DNA of 64,000 bases from Hydrogenivirga caldilitoris (GCF_003664005.1 NZ_RCCJ01000001.1:310001-374000); one strand, 5' to 3'; shown: positions 43,388 to 52,684, counted from the stretch's first letter. The notes: generated by a model not told the origin, from the sequence alone. Numbers and translations: made by a program.

Positions 43388-44383
43388 ATGAGCCTCATTA
43401 TAGATGTTCTCAAGAAGTTCAAGGGAGGAGAGAGAAAGACATCCGTTTATCCCCTTTTAACAAAAAGTAAAAGGGAAAGGAATCCCTTAAATAGGAAGGC
43501 TCTCTTTTTGTTGGTTCCTATAACGCTTATAAGTTTCGTTGCAGCCTATTTTATAACCCAGCTCTTTATAGGAGAGCCGGTTCCCCCAATACCTGAAGTT
43601 AAAAGAACAGCTATGCAGGTTTCAGAAGTATCCAAACCACCTGTTCCAGAAAGTCCTCAACTGCCGCAGGGTCAGCCTATAAAGCAGGAGCAAGAGCATG
43701 ACAGGAAGGAGGAGATAGTCCGGGAGCCCGTGCGCTCAAATCTGGAGGAGAAGGTGCAGGTTGAGAAATTGACGGAGGATATAAACCAGAAAGAGAAAAC
43801 ACCTCCTCTCAAGCGCTCTACAGAGGTGGATTTCAATACGTTACTTTACGCAGCCGATAGGTACTTCAAGGAAGGGGACCTTCGCAGAAGTGCGGATTTA
43901 TACGAAAAAGCGTTGGGTATGAGGGTTACGGATGGCCTTGTAAATAACTTACTCGTGGTTTACGCAAGGCTTGGTGAGTATGAGAAGGCTGAAGAATTGC
44001 TCATGAGGTACCCCAAGGAGAGGTTTGCCTACTCCTATCTCATGGAGCTCGCACAGGGTGGGCATTTAAAAAAGGTCCTGAAAAGCTCTGAAAAGTTCCT
44101 ATACCTTGATAAGGGTGGTTACATACACTTTGTGAGAAGCTATGCATACGAGGGATTGGGAGACATGGGCAACGCCTTGGAAGAGATGGGTAAAGCTTAC
44201 GAAAAAAACCCAAGAAACCCTTACTTTGCCTATAACTATGCTCGCCTTCTGGAAACTTTCAGGAAGTACAAGGAAGCTTACAATATATATGTGAATCTTA
44301 ATACAGAGCAGCTTGATCCGAATTTAAGAAGTATAGTGAAGGAAAGGTTGAAATATATTGAGTATTATGGGCTTGTAAGATGA
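43388..44383 (+). CDS. TPR protein with N-terminal membrane anchor, MshN-like
   Basis: This 331-aa protein has a short cytoplasmic start, one membrane helix (ALFLLVPITLISFVAAYFI), a Pro/Glu/Lys-rich linker (about 60-150), then TPR-like repeats (LLYAADRYFKEGDLRRSADLYEKAL onwards). MSHA loci carry such a protein (MshN) after the secretin and near MshM. It probably helps assembly in the periplasm. It is coupled to the next gene by ATGA. Confidence 0.72.
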   Translation: MSLIIDVLKKFKGGERKTSVYPLLTKSKRERNPLNRKALFLLVPITLISFVAAYFITQLFIGEPVPPIPEVKRTAMQVSEVSKPPVPESPQLPQGQPIKQEQEHDRKEEIVREPVRSNLEEKVQVEKLTEDINQKEKTPPLKRSTEVDFNTLLYAADRYFKEGDLRRSADLYEKALGMRVTDGLVNNLLVVYARLGEYEKAEELLMRYPKERFAYSYLMELAQGGHLKKVLKSSEKFLYLDKGGYIHFVRSYAYEGLGDMGNALEEMGKAYEKNPRNPYFAYNYARLLETFRKYKEAYNIYVNLNTEQLDPNLRSIVKERLKYIEYYGLVR

Positions 44384-46374
44384 AGAAGGATAAGGGGCTT
44401 ACCCTTATAGAGCTCGCAATAGTCCTTATAGTTCTTGGAATACTTCTGGGTATAGGAGCGGGGATAATAGGCGTTCTGATAAAGCGGGTTAAATACAACG
44501 AGAGCAAAGAGATAGTGAATGCAGCTGTGGAAGGCATAATTGGGTATGCTACCTCTTCAAGGAGACTGCCCAACAGCTCAGAACTGAACTCCGCTGTTAG
44601 GTCTACGAAAGATGCCTATGGAAAGGACATAGCTTACGTCTATGACAGTAACCTGGCGAGCACTCCTGCTCCTATATATGGTTTCTGTGGTCTCACATCA
44701 ACTAACATAACTGTGAAAGTTTGTTCTGATACAGCCTGCACCACACCCATTCAAACTATAAACAATGTCGCCTTTGTTGTTATAAGTGGTGATGGAAACT
44801 ACAACAACCAAACGGCTGGAACTCAAGGGGTTAACTCTGCTACGGAAATAAAAGTTTACGAGTACGGCGTTCAGGTTGATGATTTTCAACAGCCTGGTGA
44901 TGATGACCCTGACAGGGTGGAACCCTACGATGATATCGTTAAGTGGGTTTCATTGAACGAGCTTCAGAGAGCCCAAGGGTGTGAATCCTTAACTATAGCA
45001 AGCCCAACCACCTTGCCTGCTGCGATTGAAGATAACGCTTATACCTACACACTGACAGCTAATGGAGGGAGACCTCCCTACACCTGGAGTGGAACTATAG
45101 GGAACGGTCTTACTTTAAGCTCCGATGGGACGATAAGCGGAACGGTAAATACAAATACGGCTACGAGTACGGGGGAGGTGCCCAGTTGCTCAACCTCCAT
45201 AAGTTTCACAGCAACGGTTACCGACAGTGCTGGGCAATCTGTATCTCAGAACTTTACCATCCCCGTGCAGGCAAGACCTGTTGAGATAATAACTAACACC
45301 CTTCCAGACGCTTACGAAGGCTCACCCTATTCGGCGGATATAGATGCGATTGGAGGAGATGGTAGTTACACCTTTTCAGGGAACAGCTTGCCCTCCTGGT
45401 TGACGTTAAACACAAGCACGGGCGTTCTTTCAGGTACACCCCCTACGGATTCGGATTGCTCGGAAGGTGTTTCAAACTTTTCTGTGACGGCATCCTCCTG
45501 TTCAAATACATACACTAAGGGCTACTCCATAACAGTGAGAGACCCCGACTGCACTTCAGGTAGCGGTGGTGTATGTCCCTCCATGAGTCTATCCCCTCCA
45601 AGTGGAACTGATTTTCCTGCTTCCGTTGGAAACCCTTTCAGCCAGACCATAACCCTGTCAGGAGGACAGCCACCGATTACCTGCACTCCCACCTCACCTA
45701 CGAATTGTAATAACCTTAGCTTTTCATGCTCTTCTTCCGGAGCCACCATATCTGGAACTCCGAACGCTCCCGGAACCTGCACTTTTTCAGCCCAGTGGCA
45801 GGATAGCTGCTCCCCAACGCCTCAGAGCATAACTGGAGTATATACAGTAACCATTACAGGAAGTAGTACGTCAAGCATTGTATTAGACACAACAAATAAT
45901 CCCCCTACTACGGGGAATAATGGCACATCTGGACAAACATACCCAGCAGGGGACTTTCATAATGATAGCAAGAACCTTTATGTGAGTTTGTTATGTGGTG
46001 CAGGGTGTCCAGGATATACATTTACAGCTTTTTCTCTATCCTGCTCTCCTTCTTGCCCCGATTTAGATAAATTCTCCTACAGTATAGAATCTCCTATTTA
46101 TTCCTATACCTGGACTGTGCAAGATGAGACCGTTTACAAAGCTAAAGATGACCCATCTTGTAGTGGGAACGGTTGCCCGTTGCCTATAACAAATAAATCT
46201 TTTTCTGCTGATGGAAAGCCCCCAGATCAAATAACTATGAACTCAAATGAAAGGCTGGCTTTGGAGATAAGATTTAAAAATCCTTTAACGGCAGGGCAAA
46301 ACTATAACTTTACACTGACACTTTACGATAATACTAATACACCTTACACATTCAGCTTTTCAGTTACACCCTAA
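44380..46374 (+). CDS. Very long pilin-like protein with Ig-like domains, candidate pilus-tip adhesin
   Basis: This 664-aa protein has the prepilin motif DKG|LTLIELAIVLIVLGILLGIGAG, then a pseudopilin-like region to about 205. Three He_PIG-type Ig-like domains follow (about 208-305, 306-390 and 400-500), each with the YT..GG.PPYTxSG / LPxxLTLxxxTGxLSGTP pattern. A Cys-rich C-terminal part completes it. Pilins are usually 120-200 aa; the large C-terminal fusion and many Cys suggest a disulfide-rich adhesin displayed at the tip, like MshQ or PilY1 partners (inference). The last ~500 bases look more A+T-rich than neighbours. Confidence 0.82.
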   Translation: MKKDKGLTLIELAIVLIVLGILLGIGAGIIGVLIKRVKYNESKEIVNAAVEGIIGYATSSRRLPNSSELNSAVRSTKDAYGKDIAYVYDSNLASTPAPIYGFCGLTSTNITVKVCSDTACTTPIQTINNVAFVVISGDGNYNNQTAGTQGVNSATEIKVYEYGVQVDDFQQPGDDDPDRVEPYDDIVKWVSLNELQRAQGCESLTIASPTTLPAAIEDNAYTYTLTANGGRPPYTWSGTIGNGLTLSSDGTISGTVNTNTATSTGEVPSCSTSISFTATVTDSAGQSVSQNFTIPVQARPVEIITNTLPDAYEGSPYSADIDAIGGDGSYTFSGNSLPSWLTLNTSTGVLSGTPPTDSDCSEGVSNFSVTASSCSNTYTKGYSITVRDPDCTSGSGGVCPSMSLSPPSGTDFPASVGNPFSQTITLSGGQPPITCTPTSPTNCNNLSFSCSSSGATISGTPNAPGTCTFSAQWQDSCSPTPQSITGVYTVTITGSSTSSIVLDTTNNPPTTGNNGTSGQTYPAGDFHNDSKNLYVSLLCGAGCPGYTFTAFSLSCSPSCPDLDKFSYSIESPIYSYTWTVQDETVYKAKDDPSCSGNGCPLPITNKSFSADGKPPDQITMNSNERLALEIRFKNPLTAGQNYNFTLTLYDNTNTPYTFSFSVTP

Positions 46375-46376
46375 CC

Positions 46377-47570
46377 TTACCTCACATACTTCCCGTTCAC
46401 CCAGCCTTCAATATCAATATCTCCTGAGGAGTATAGGACTTTTATCCAGTTTTCCTCACCCCTTTCTATCACCCTGAGCTCGTCCCCTTCCCTCAGGACA
46501 TAAACGACGGGAGACTCTGGGTCTGGCTTTTCCCTCATGTTGAGCATTGGGACGTTTACAACTACTCTATCACCCAACTGAACCTTTTGTTTCTCCGGTT
46601 GCCTGTCAACTGCCTTTGCAGAGAGGTAGGATGTTTCCTGAGCGCTCTTGAGATTTATATAGTCTATGAGTTTCTGAGCTCCAAGCAGAAGGAGCCCTGC
46701 AACTACCAGTCCACCAATACCAGTGTACAGTAAGGTTTTTAAAGGGTTTCTTTTACTTACTCTTATACCTATACTCTCGGCGGCTCTCTCCACATGTTCC
46801 GGTTTTATCTCGTGGGAAGTGTCCACAAAGGCAGCCATAAGAGCCCTTTCCATGAGTATGTTTATCAGTCTTGGTATTCCAAGGGAATACCTGTAAACCA
46901 GACTGTAAGTTTTCGGGTGTATCCTCACGTTTCCCCTTCCCGCCTTGACTATCCTGTAGTCTATGTAGGATTTGGTTTCATCTTCCGTAAAGTTCCTGAG
47001 CTTCACAAAGACCGTTATCCTTTGCTTTAGCTGTCTCAACTCTTTGGAGTTCAGCTTCTCTTCAAGCTCCGGCTGTCCAAGGAGTATTATCTGAAGGAGC
47101 TTGAGGTCGCTCGTCTCAAGGTTTGATAGGATTCTCAGCTCCTCAAGGGTTTCTGTAGGAAGGTTCTGAGCTTCGTCAATTATTATTATTACCTTCTTTC
47201 CTGCCTCCCTTTCCCTTACGAGAAAATCCCGCATCTTGGCGAAGAGCCTGTTCTTGGTTTCCCCCTCACTCTTTATGCCGAAGTCCTCAAGTATGGCTTC
47301 AAAGAGCTCTTCGGGAGATAGGTTTGGAAATAGAACGTAGGCGAACTTCACCTTTTCCTGGGGCAGTTCGTCTATGAACTTCCTTACCGTTAGGGTTTTA
47401 CCGGTCCCTGGCTCTCCTATAACTACGGCAAATCCCTCTTCACTTTCTGCCAGGTATCTTAAAGAGGATAGCGCTTCCTGATGTGATTCCGAGAGGAAGA
47501 AGTAACTCGCGTCGGGTGTTATTTTAAAGGGGTCGTCCCTAAGGGCAAAAAACTCAAGGTAATCTCTCAT
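46377..47570 (-). CDS. ExeA/GspA/MshM-type AAA ATPase with periplasmic SH3-like domain
   Basis: This 397-aa protein opens DYLEFFALRDDPFKITPDASYFFLS, typical of ExeA. Walker A is GEPGTGKTLT and Walker B is VIIIIDEAQNLP. A membrane helix (LLYTGIGGLVVAGLLLLGA) near 285 leads to a periplasmic SH3 domain (LNMREKPDPESPVVYVLREGDELRVI...GWVNGKYVR) that may touch peptidoglycan. It helps insert the secretin through the wall. It is convergent with the pilin-adhesin gene. No ribosome site; TAAAAT ends seven bases before the ATG. Confidence 0.9.
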   Translation of the reverse strand: MRDYLEFFALRDDPFKITPDASYFFLSESHQEALSSLRYLAESEEGFAVVIGEPGTGKTLTVRKFIDELPQEKVKFAYVLFPNLSPEELFEAILEDFGIKSEGETKNRLFAKMRDFLVREREAGKKVIIIIDEAQNLPTETLEELRILSNLETSDLKLLQIILLGQPELEEKLNSKELRQLKQRITVFVKLRNFTEDETKSYIDYRIVKAGRGNVRIHPKTYSLVYRYSLGIPRLINILMERALMAAFVDTSHEIKPEHVERAAESIGIRVSKRNPLKTLLYTGIGGLVVAGLLLLGAQKLIDYINLKSAQETSYLSAKAVDRQPEKQKVQLGDRVVVNVPMLNMREKPDPESPVVYVLREGDELRVIERGEENWIKVLYSSGDIDIEGWVNGKYVR

Positions 47571-47577
47571 CTATCTA

Positions 47578-47583
47578 ATTTTA
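47578..47583 (-). promoter_or_regulatory. -10-like hexamer TAAAAT seven bases before the ExeA-type start
   Basis: TAAAAT-N7-ATG(47570), with no ribosome site; part of the recurrent leaderless-type arrangement. Confidence 0.4.
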
Positions 47584-47621
47584 TAATTAACTAACGCAGT
47601 GTAAAATCAGGAGGTTTTATC

Positions 47622-48089
47622 ATGAATGAAGTTCAGAGTATGGAAGACAGGGTCGTTGTTATAGTGGAAGAGTTTTTTAAGGATATAGATAAAAAAGAGC
47701 CCTTTGAGACAGAGCTTATGGACTTCAGGCTCAGGCTCAGGGCAAAGCTCCTTGAGGTAATAACAGCCTTCCCAACCGAACCGGATGTAGCCAACAGAAG
47801 TCTTGACTATGCCCTTGACGGTATAGAAAGGGTTATAAAGAAGGAGATAGACCAAATAAACCTTGAATCGGAGGAGGTCCTGTACCGCACCATAAAAACC
47901 TTCCAGATAATGAATGAAGTATTAAAGGAGTTCATGCAGGAGGATAGGGTAAAGGACAAAAGGAGATTATCTTCAATAACGGGTTTCATAGGTAACACGG
48001 TGGAAAAGCTCAAGAGCGAGTATAAAAAGCGTTTCAGCGGCTTCCTTACCAGTCTTAAGAGATTGTTCGGTCTTGGCAGAAGCCTGTGA
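47622..48089 (+). CDS. Hypothetical helical protein
   Basis: This 155-aa soluble protein is highly charged, predicted mostly helical with coiled-coil tendency, and has no Cys. A basic C-terminus (KLKSEYKKRFSGFLTSLKRLFGLGRSL) looks like an amphipathic membrane-binding helix. It has a good ribosome site (AGGAGG, 7 bases before ATG) and overlaps the TauE/SafE gene start by 4 bases. No family recognised. Confidence 0.75.
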   Translation: MNEVQSMEDRVVVIVEEFFKDIDKKEPFETELMDFRLRLRAKLLEVITAFPTEPDVANRSLDYALDGIERVIKKEIDQINLESEEVLYRTIKTFQIMNEVLKEFMQEDRVKDKRRLSSITGFIGNTVEKLKSEYKKRFSGFLTSLKRLFGLGRSL

Positions 48090-48826
48090 TACCCAGCGTT
48101 CCTGACTTTCTGGTTTTCTTCCTTGCCTGGTTCTTTCAGGCTTTTACGGGATTCGGGGCAGGTATATTCATAGTTGGTACACTCTCCCTGCTTTACGACC
48201 CCCGTACCGTGATAGTGACTTCTGCGGTTGTGAACCTCTTCGGAACCCTGCTCATGTCAGGCATCCTCATCAGAAGGGTGAAGCCCCGCTTTGATATACT
48301 CTTTCCGCTTATGCTTGGCTCTGTCCCGGGTATATTCTTGGGAGCAGAGATTCTCCTTTACCTTGACAGAGATACCTTACGCCTAGTTATAGGGGTATTT
48401 ATCTTCTTGCTCGGGATTTACGACCTCCTGGTCCAGCGCAGACTCCTCAAGAAGTTCTCAATGAGAGAGAGTCTTTTAAATAGCCTTACGGCTGGATTTG
48501 TTGGCGGTTTCTTTGCCGGTCTCATAGGTATGGGTGGTCCTCCTCCCGTTGTTTACCTTAACCAAATCCTTGAAGATATTGACGAGTTTAAAACAACACT
48601 AACCCTGTTCTTCACCTCAAACATACTTTTCCGTGTGGTCTCCTATGGTATTCAAGGAGGGATTGAATACTTTGATAAGGGCTTGATATACGCTGGTCTG
48701 CTCTCCATACCTCTCGGAGTATATATAGGGTTATTACTTTCAAGGAAAGTCCAACCTTCCGGTCTTAAAGTGTTTATATCAACGAGTGTTATGTTTTTAG
48801 GAATTGTACTTGTAATTCAGAGGTGA
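48086..48826 (+). CDS. TauE/SafE family sulfite/organic-anion exporter
   Basis: This 246-aa protein has about eight membrane helices in two homologous halves. The halves carry the family patterns FTGFGAGIFIVGTLSLLYDPRTVI and LTAGFVGGFFAGLIGMGGPPPVVYL. Family members move sulfite, sulfoacetate or other small anions across the inner membrane; substrate unknown here. It starts at GTG 48086, overlapping the preceding stop. Confidence 0.88.
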   Translation: MIPSVPDFLVFFLAWFFQAFTGFGAGIFIVGTLSLLYDPRTVIVTSAVVNLFGTLLMSGILIRRVKPRFDILFPLMLGSVPGIFLGAEILLYLDRDTLRLVIGVFIFLLGIYDLLVQRRLLKKFSMRESLLNSLTAGFVGGFFAGLIGMGGPPPVVYLNQILEDIDEFKTTLTLFFTSNILFRVVSYGIQGGIEYFDKGLIYAGLLSIPLGVYIGLLLSRKVQPSGLKVFISTSVMFLGIVLVIQR

Positions 48827-48832
48827 ATCAGG

Positions 48833-48838
48833 TAAAAT
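48833..48838 (+). promoter_or_regulatory. -10-like hexamer TAAAAT eight bases before the CopD-like start
   Basis: TAAAAT-N8-ATG(48847) without a ribosome site. Same pattern as before eno. Confidence 0.3.
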
Positions 48839-48846
48839 GTTAACAA

Positions 48847-49275
48847 ATGTTTACTAAGGAGCTTTTCCTGTGGCTTCACGTTATTCTTGCAACCTTCTGG
48901 GTTGGTGGAATGATCTTCCTGTCCCTGGTTATAGCCCCTTACATAAAGGATAAACCCTTTAGGAATGAAGCTTTTCAGGAAGTTGGCAAGCGTTTCAGCC
49001 TGTATGGAACTATGATTACCCTGTCCCTACTCCTGGCAACAGGACTGGTTAACGCTTACCTATTACACGGGGGACTTACGAAACGTTCAATAATGGAGAA
49101 GCTGGGGCTCTTTGCTCTCATAGTTTTTATATCCCTGGTTCATGACCTCTGGGCTGGCAAGAGGGCTTTAAACTCAAAAAAGCACGCTCTCTGGGCTCGT
49201 TGGCTTGGACTCATAAACCTTCTTCTTGGCTTTGCAGCCGTCTATATGGGTGTGAGGATAAGGCTGGGGATGTAA
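48847..49275 (+). CDS. CopD-like four-helix membrane protein
   Basis: This 142-aa protein has four membrane helices. FLWLHVILATFWVGGMIFLSLVIAP is the conserved first helix of CopD/DUF2269-like proteins, with its His and Trp-x-Gly-Gly, and a second conserved His lies in LVHDLWAGKR. Such proteins may bind heme or copper in the membrane. Function is uncertain. There is no ribosome site. Confidence 0.65.
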   Translation: MFTKELFLWLHVILATFWVGGMIFLSLVIAPYIKDKPFRNEAFQEVGKRFSLYGTMITLSLLLATGLVNAYLLHGGLTKRSIMEKLGLFALIVFISLVHDLWAGKRALNSKKHALWARWLGLINLLLGFAAVYMGVRIRLGM

Positions 49276-49330
49276 CTGCCACCAAACTCCTCTTATAAGA
49301 TATATTTCTTTAATAGACTGGAGGTTAAGG

Positions 49331-50764
49331 ATGATTGAAAAACCCATGCTCATCGGTGGTGAGTGGAAGGACAGCCCCCAGAAGATAGAGGTCGTCTATC
49401 CATACACAGGCGAGGTGGTTGGCAGGGTAGCTCAGGGGACTGAGGAGGACGTGAACAGGGCTATAGAAGCCGCAAAGGAAGGTTTTAATGAGGTTTCCTC
49501 CCTAACAGCCTACCAGAGATACGAGATACTCATGAAGGCGGCAGAACTTCTCAAAAAGAGAGCGGAGGAGTTTGCAAAAACCCTCGTTTTAGAGGTTGGG
49601 AAAACGATAAGGGAAGCCAGGACGGAAGTAGCCAGGGCGATCCAGACCCTGATATTCTCAGCTGAGGAGGCGAAGAGGATAAACGGCGAGACCTTCCCGA
49701 TTGATGCCCACCCGAACGGTGCAGGTAAAGTCGGTTTTTATATAAGAGTCCCCGTGGGTATAGTCTCAGCCATAACACCCTTTAACTTCCCCCTCAACCT
49801 ATCTATGCACAAGGTAGCCCCCGCCTTAGCCTGTGGGAACGCAGTTATACTCAAACCCTCGGAGAGAACTCCCTTAACCCCCCTAATGCTTGGGGAGGTG
49901 CTCTTAGAGGCTGGTCTTCCCCCTAAAGCACTATCCATAATCCCCGGATACGGAGACGTAGGAAAGGCTATGACAACCCATCCCGATGTTAGGGTTGTCT
50001 CCTTCACCGGTAGCAAAAAGGTCGGGGAGATAATAACCCGTCAAGTTGGGATAAAGAAAGTGGTTCTTGAGCTCGGCTCCAACTCCGCTATTGTAGTTCA
50101 CAAGGACGGGAACATAGATAAGGCGGTGGAGAAGGCGGTTCTTGGAGGTTACGCCATAGCCGGTCAGGTATGCATTTCCGTTCAGAGGGTTTTCGTCCAC
50201 GAAGATATATTTGAAGAGTTCGTGGAAAAGCTCAAGGAGAGGGTCAAGAGCCTCAAGGTCGGAGACCCTATGGACGAGAGTACGGACGTGGGACCTCTCA
50301 TATCCGAGGGAGACGTTCTCAGGATAAGGGAGTGGATAGATGAGGCTCTGCAGAAAGGGGCAAGAGTTGAAGTGGGCGGTACAACCCCTTCAGGAAAAAC
50401 TGCTCTCTTTGAACCTACAGTTGTATCCCTTGTTCCCCCTGAGACTAAACTTTTCAGAGAGGAAGCCTTTGCTCCTGTTGTTGTGGTTGACCCCTACAGA
50501 GAGCTTGAAGAGGCTATAAACATGGTTAACGATTCGGAATACGGTCTCCAATTGGGAGTGTTTACCAACGATATAAAGGTTGCTTGGGAGTTTATAAGGA
50601 AGGCGGAAGTTGGAGGAGTACTGATAAACGAGGGACCCACCTTCAGGGTAGACCACCAACCCTACGGCGGCTTTAAGAACTCCGGAATAGGAAGAGAAGG
50701 ACCCAAGTTCGCCGTTGAGGACTACACCGAGATAAAGACGGTTATATTGGATCTGACATCATAA
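49331..50764 (+). CDS. NAD(P)-dependent aldehyde dehydrogenase (GapN/lactaldehyde/succinate-semialdehyde type)
   Basis: This 477-aa protein has normal ALDH length. ITPFNFPLNLSMHKVAPALA and FTGSKKVGEII bind the cofactor. The general base Glu is in VLELGSNSA and the catalytic Cys in AGQVCISVQRV. PYGGFKNSGIGREGP is near the C-terminus. The sequence resembles the non-phosphorylating glyceraldehyde-3-phosphate/lactaldehyde group, but substrate cannot be fixed from sequence. It has an SD-like GGAGG 7 bases before the ATG. Confidence 0.9.
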   Translation: MIEKPMLIGGEWKDSPQKIEVVYPYTGEVVGRVAQGTEEDVNRAIEAAKEGFNEVSSLTAYQRYEILMKAAELLKKRAEEFAKTLVLEVGKTIREARTEVARAIQTLIFSAEEAKRINGETFPIDAHPNGAGKVGFYIRVPVGIVSAITPFNFPLNLSMHKVAPALACGNAVILKPSERTPLTPLMLGEVLLEAGLPPKALSIIPGYGDVGKAMTTHPDVRVVSFTGSKKVGEIITRQVGIKKVVLELGSNSAIVVHKDGNIDKAVEKAVLGGYAIAGQVCISVQRVFVHEDIFEEFVEKLKERVKSLKVGDPMDESTDVGPLISEGDVLRIREWIDEALQKGARVEVGGTTPSGKTALFEPTVVSLVPPETKLFREEAFAPVVVVDPYRELEEAINMVNDSEYGLQLGVFTNDIKVAWEFIRKAEVGGVLINEGPTFRVDHQPYGGFKNSGIGREGPKFAVEDYTEIKTVILDLTS

Positions 50765-50779
50765 GAGGAATAAAAGACT

Positions 50780-50890
50780 CTGAAGAAAGCCTTCTTCACC
50801 TCCTTGATGATCTTCCTCCTTTCTTTGATCTTTGAGTTCGTGTATAAGAAGATAACAAGGCGGAGTTTCTCGGGAAGATCGGTAGGGTAA
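50780..50890 (+). CDS. Possible 36-residue single-pass membrane protein with CTG start
   Basis: A frame opening at CTG 50780 (AAGAGG about 10 bases upstream) reads KKAFFTSLMIFLLSLIFEFVY, then a basic tail, and stops at TAA 50888-50890. No ATG or GTG precedes the helix. The clean positive-inside small-membrane-protein layout, filling the gap between two genes, is suggestive; the rare start lowers confidence. Confidence 0.4.
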   Translation: MKKAFFTSLMIFLLSLIFEFVYKKITRRSFSGRSVG

Positions 50891-50919
50891 GATATTAACT
50901 TGGTTAAGGAGGTTCGTCA

Positions 50920-51282
50920 ATGAGCGTAAGGCATCAGATGAGGATGAAGGTGGAAGAATTATTCAAGCTTATGATAGAGGACGCAGACTTCCCTGGAGGT
51001 GAGGAAGTTAACGTTTACGTGGTTTTTGTTCCTCATGGAGGGGAGTTTGAGGAGGAGGACATAGAGGTTTCCGAGCAGACTGTTGATACTGAGGATAGAG
51101 AGAGTGTTAAGAAGTTTCTTGATAGGACGACAAGGGAATCTTTAGAGGCAGACGTAAAGGGACTCAGGCTCTACGGCTACGTTTTTGAAACCGGTAAAGG
51201 TCTTAAAATAATTACCCAGGATAATCAGGACTTTTCAGGGCTTATATTGACCAGAATTGAGCGTATGAGAGAGGAGGTATGA
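50920..51282 (+). CDS. Hypothetical acidic protein
   Basis: This 120-aa cytoplasmic protein has no membrane segment and no Cys. The middle is very acidic (GGEFEEEDIEVSEQTVDTEDRES) and the rest is mixed alpha/beta. It has a strong ribosome site (AAGGAGG, 8 bases before ATG 50920), and its stop overlaps the ispD start in ATGA, so it is translationally coupled to ispD. No family recognised. Confidence 0.75.
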   Translation: MSVRHQMRMKVEELFKLMIEDADFPGGEEVNVYVVFVPHGGEFEEEDIEVSEQTVDTEDRESVKKFLDRTTRESLEADVKGLRLYGYVFETGKGLKIITQDNQDFSGLILTRIERMREEV

Positions 51283-51917
51283 AAGCCTGCGTTATACTTG
51301 CGGCGGGAGAAGGTAAGAGGCTCGGACTGAGGAAGCAGTTTATAGAGATTCACGGCAAACCCCTGTTTATGTATTCGGTGGAGAAAGCTCTAAAGCTCTT
51401 TGATGAGGTTATCCTCGTCCTTCCAAAGGATGTTCTCCAAAGGGTCTCCCTTCCGGAGGGTGTAAAGAAGGTGGAGGGCGGGAAAGAACGGCAGGACTCC
51501 GTCCTGAACGGGATACTGGAAACCGAGGCGGAAATCGTAGTGATTCACGATGCGGCGAGACCCTTAGCCACCGAGGAGATGTTCAGGGAAGTCTCCAGCT
51601 TAGGGGATTACGACGGGAAGATAGTGGCGGTTCCCTCAAGGGACACCTTAAAGGAGGTCTCCCACGAGACAGTTTTGAGAACCATAGACCGCTCCCATAT
51701 ATGGCTTGCTCAGACCCCTCAGGGCTTTAAAAGGAAGGTTCTTTTGGAGTGCCACTTCAGGGCAAGGAACGAAGGCTTCTACGGCACGGACGATGCGAGT
51801 CTCTTAGAGAGATACGGCTACAAAGTGGGGGTTGTTATGGGCTCTTACTGGAACGTGAAGCTCACCTACAGGGAAGACATACCAATAATAGAGAGGCTCC
51901 TTTCCAAGGAGGTGTGA
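51279..51917 (+). CDS. ispD: 2-C-methyl-D-erythritol 4-phosphate cytidylyltransferase
   Basis: This 212-aa protein is slightly short for the family. The CTP-binding loop LAAGEGKRLGLRKQF, the catalytic-region IHDAARPL and the ending LTYREDIPIIERLL identify IspD. It makes CDP-ME in the MEP isoprenoid pathway. Start ATG 51279 after GAGGAGG. It is followed two bases later by an alpha/beta hydrolase. Confidence 0.93.
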   Translation: MKACVILAAGEGKRLGLRKQFIEIHGKPLFMYSVEKALKLFDEVILVLPKDVLQRVSLPEGVKKVEGGKERQDSVLNGILETEAEIVVIHDAARPLATEEMFREVSSLGDYDGKIVAVPSRDTLKEVSHETVLRTIDRSHIWLAQTPQGFKRKVLLECHFRARNEGFYGTDDASLLERYGYKVGVVMGSYWNVKLTYREDIPIIERLLSKEV

Positions 51918-51918
51918 G

Positions 51919-52680
51919 ATGAAAAGCTACGCCCCGAAGGCGGTTCTGTTCCTGCACGCCTTTCCTCTGAACAAGGATATGTTCGTCCATCAGTTCTCCG
52001 CTCTTGAGAGGGAGAAAATCCCCTACATAGCTCTTGACTACCCTGGCTTCGGAGAGGAACCACCCCCGAGGGGAGAGGTAAGCGTTGAGAGGCTCACGGA
52101 CTTCGTGGTCAGCAGACTGGACTCCCTCGGAGTGGAAAAGGTCGTGCCCGTCGGCGACAGCATGGGCGGATACATAATGTTTGACCTCTGGAGGAGGTAC
52201 AGGAAGCTGGTGGAAGGCTTTGTCTTCGTTGCAACCCGTGCGGAGGGAGAGACGGAGGAGGGAAAGAAGGCGAGGTATAACCTTATCGGGAGGGTGAAAA
52301 AGGAGGGGAAAGAATTCCTGATAGATATGATGCTTGAGAACCAGACCTCACCCCTTACTAAAAAAGACCCACAGAAGATGAACGCTCTCAGGTGCATGAT
52401 GGAGAAGGCAACGGTTGAGGGGATAGTGAAGACCCTCAGGGCTCTTGCGGAAAGACCTGATAGCACGAACCTCCTTAAGGAGATAAACGTTCCTACCCTC
52501 GTGGTTGCCGGGAAGGACGACGATAAGGTAACCCCTCCGGAGATAGTAAGGAAGATAGCTGAGGGAATAGAGGGGAGCATTTATGTTGAACTTGAAAACT
52601 CCGCCCATCTCCCTCCCTTTGAAAACCCGGAAGGGTTCAACAGGGTTCTTCTGGATTTCCTGAAAGATACAGCCCTGTGA
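51919..52680 (+). CDS. Alpha/beta-hydrolase fold protein
   Basis: This 253-aa protein has an oxyanion region LFLHAFPLN, nucleophile Ser in VGDSMGGYIMF (GxSxG-like), acid in VAGKDDDKVTPPE and catalytic His in ENSAHLPPFENP. It is likely a small-molecule esterase or hydrolase; substrate unknown. A good AAGGAGG ribosome site precedes ATG 51919. Confidence 0.88.
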   Translation: MKSYAPKAVLFLHAFPLNKDMFVHQFSALEREKIPYIALDYPGFGEEPPPRGEVSVERLTDFVVSRLDSLGVEKVVPVGDSMGGYIMFDLWRRYRKLVEGFVFVATRAEGETEEGKKARYNLIGRVKKEGKEFLIDMMLENQTSPLTKKDPQKMNALRCMMEKATVEGIVKTLRALAERPDSTNLLKEINVPTLVVAGKDDDKVTPPEIVRKIAEGIEGSIYVELENSAHLPPFENPEGFNRVLLDFLKDTAL

Positions 52681-52684
52681 AGAT

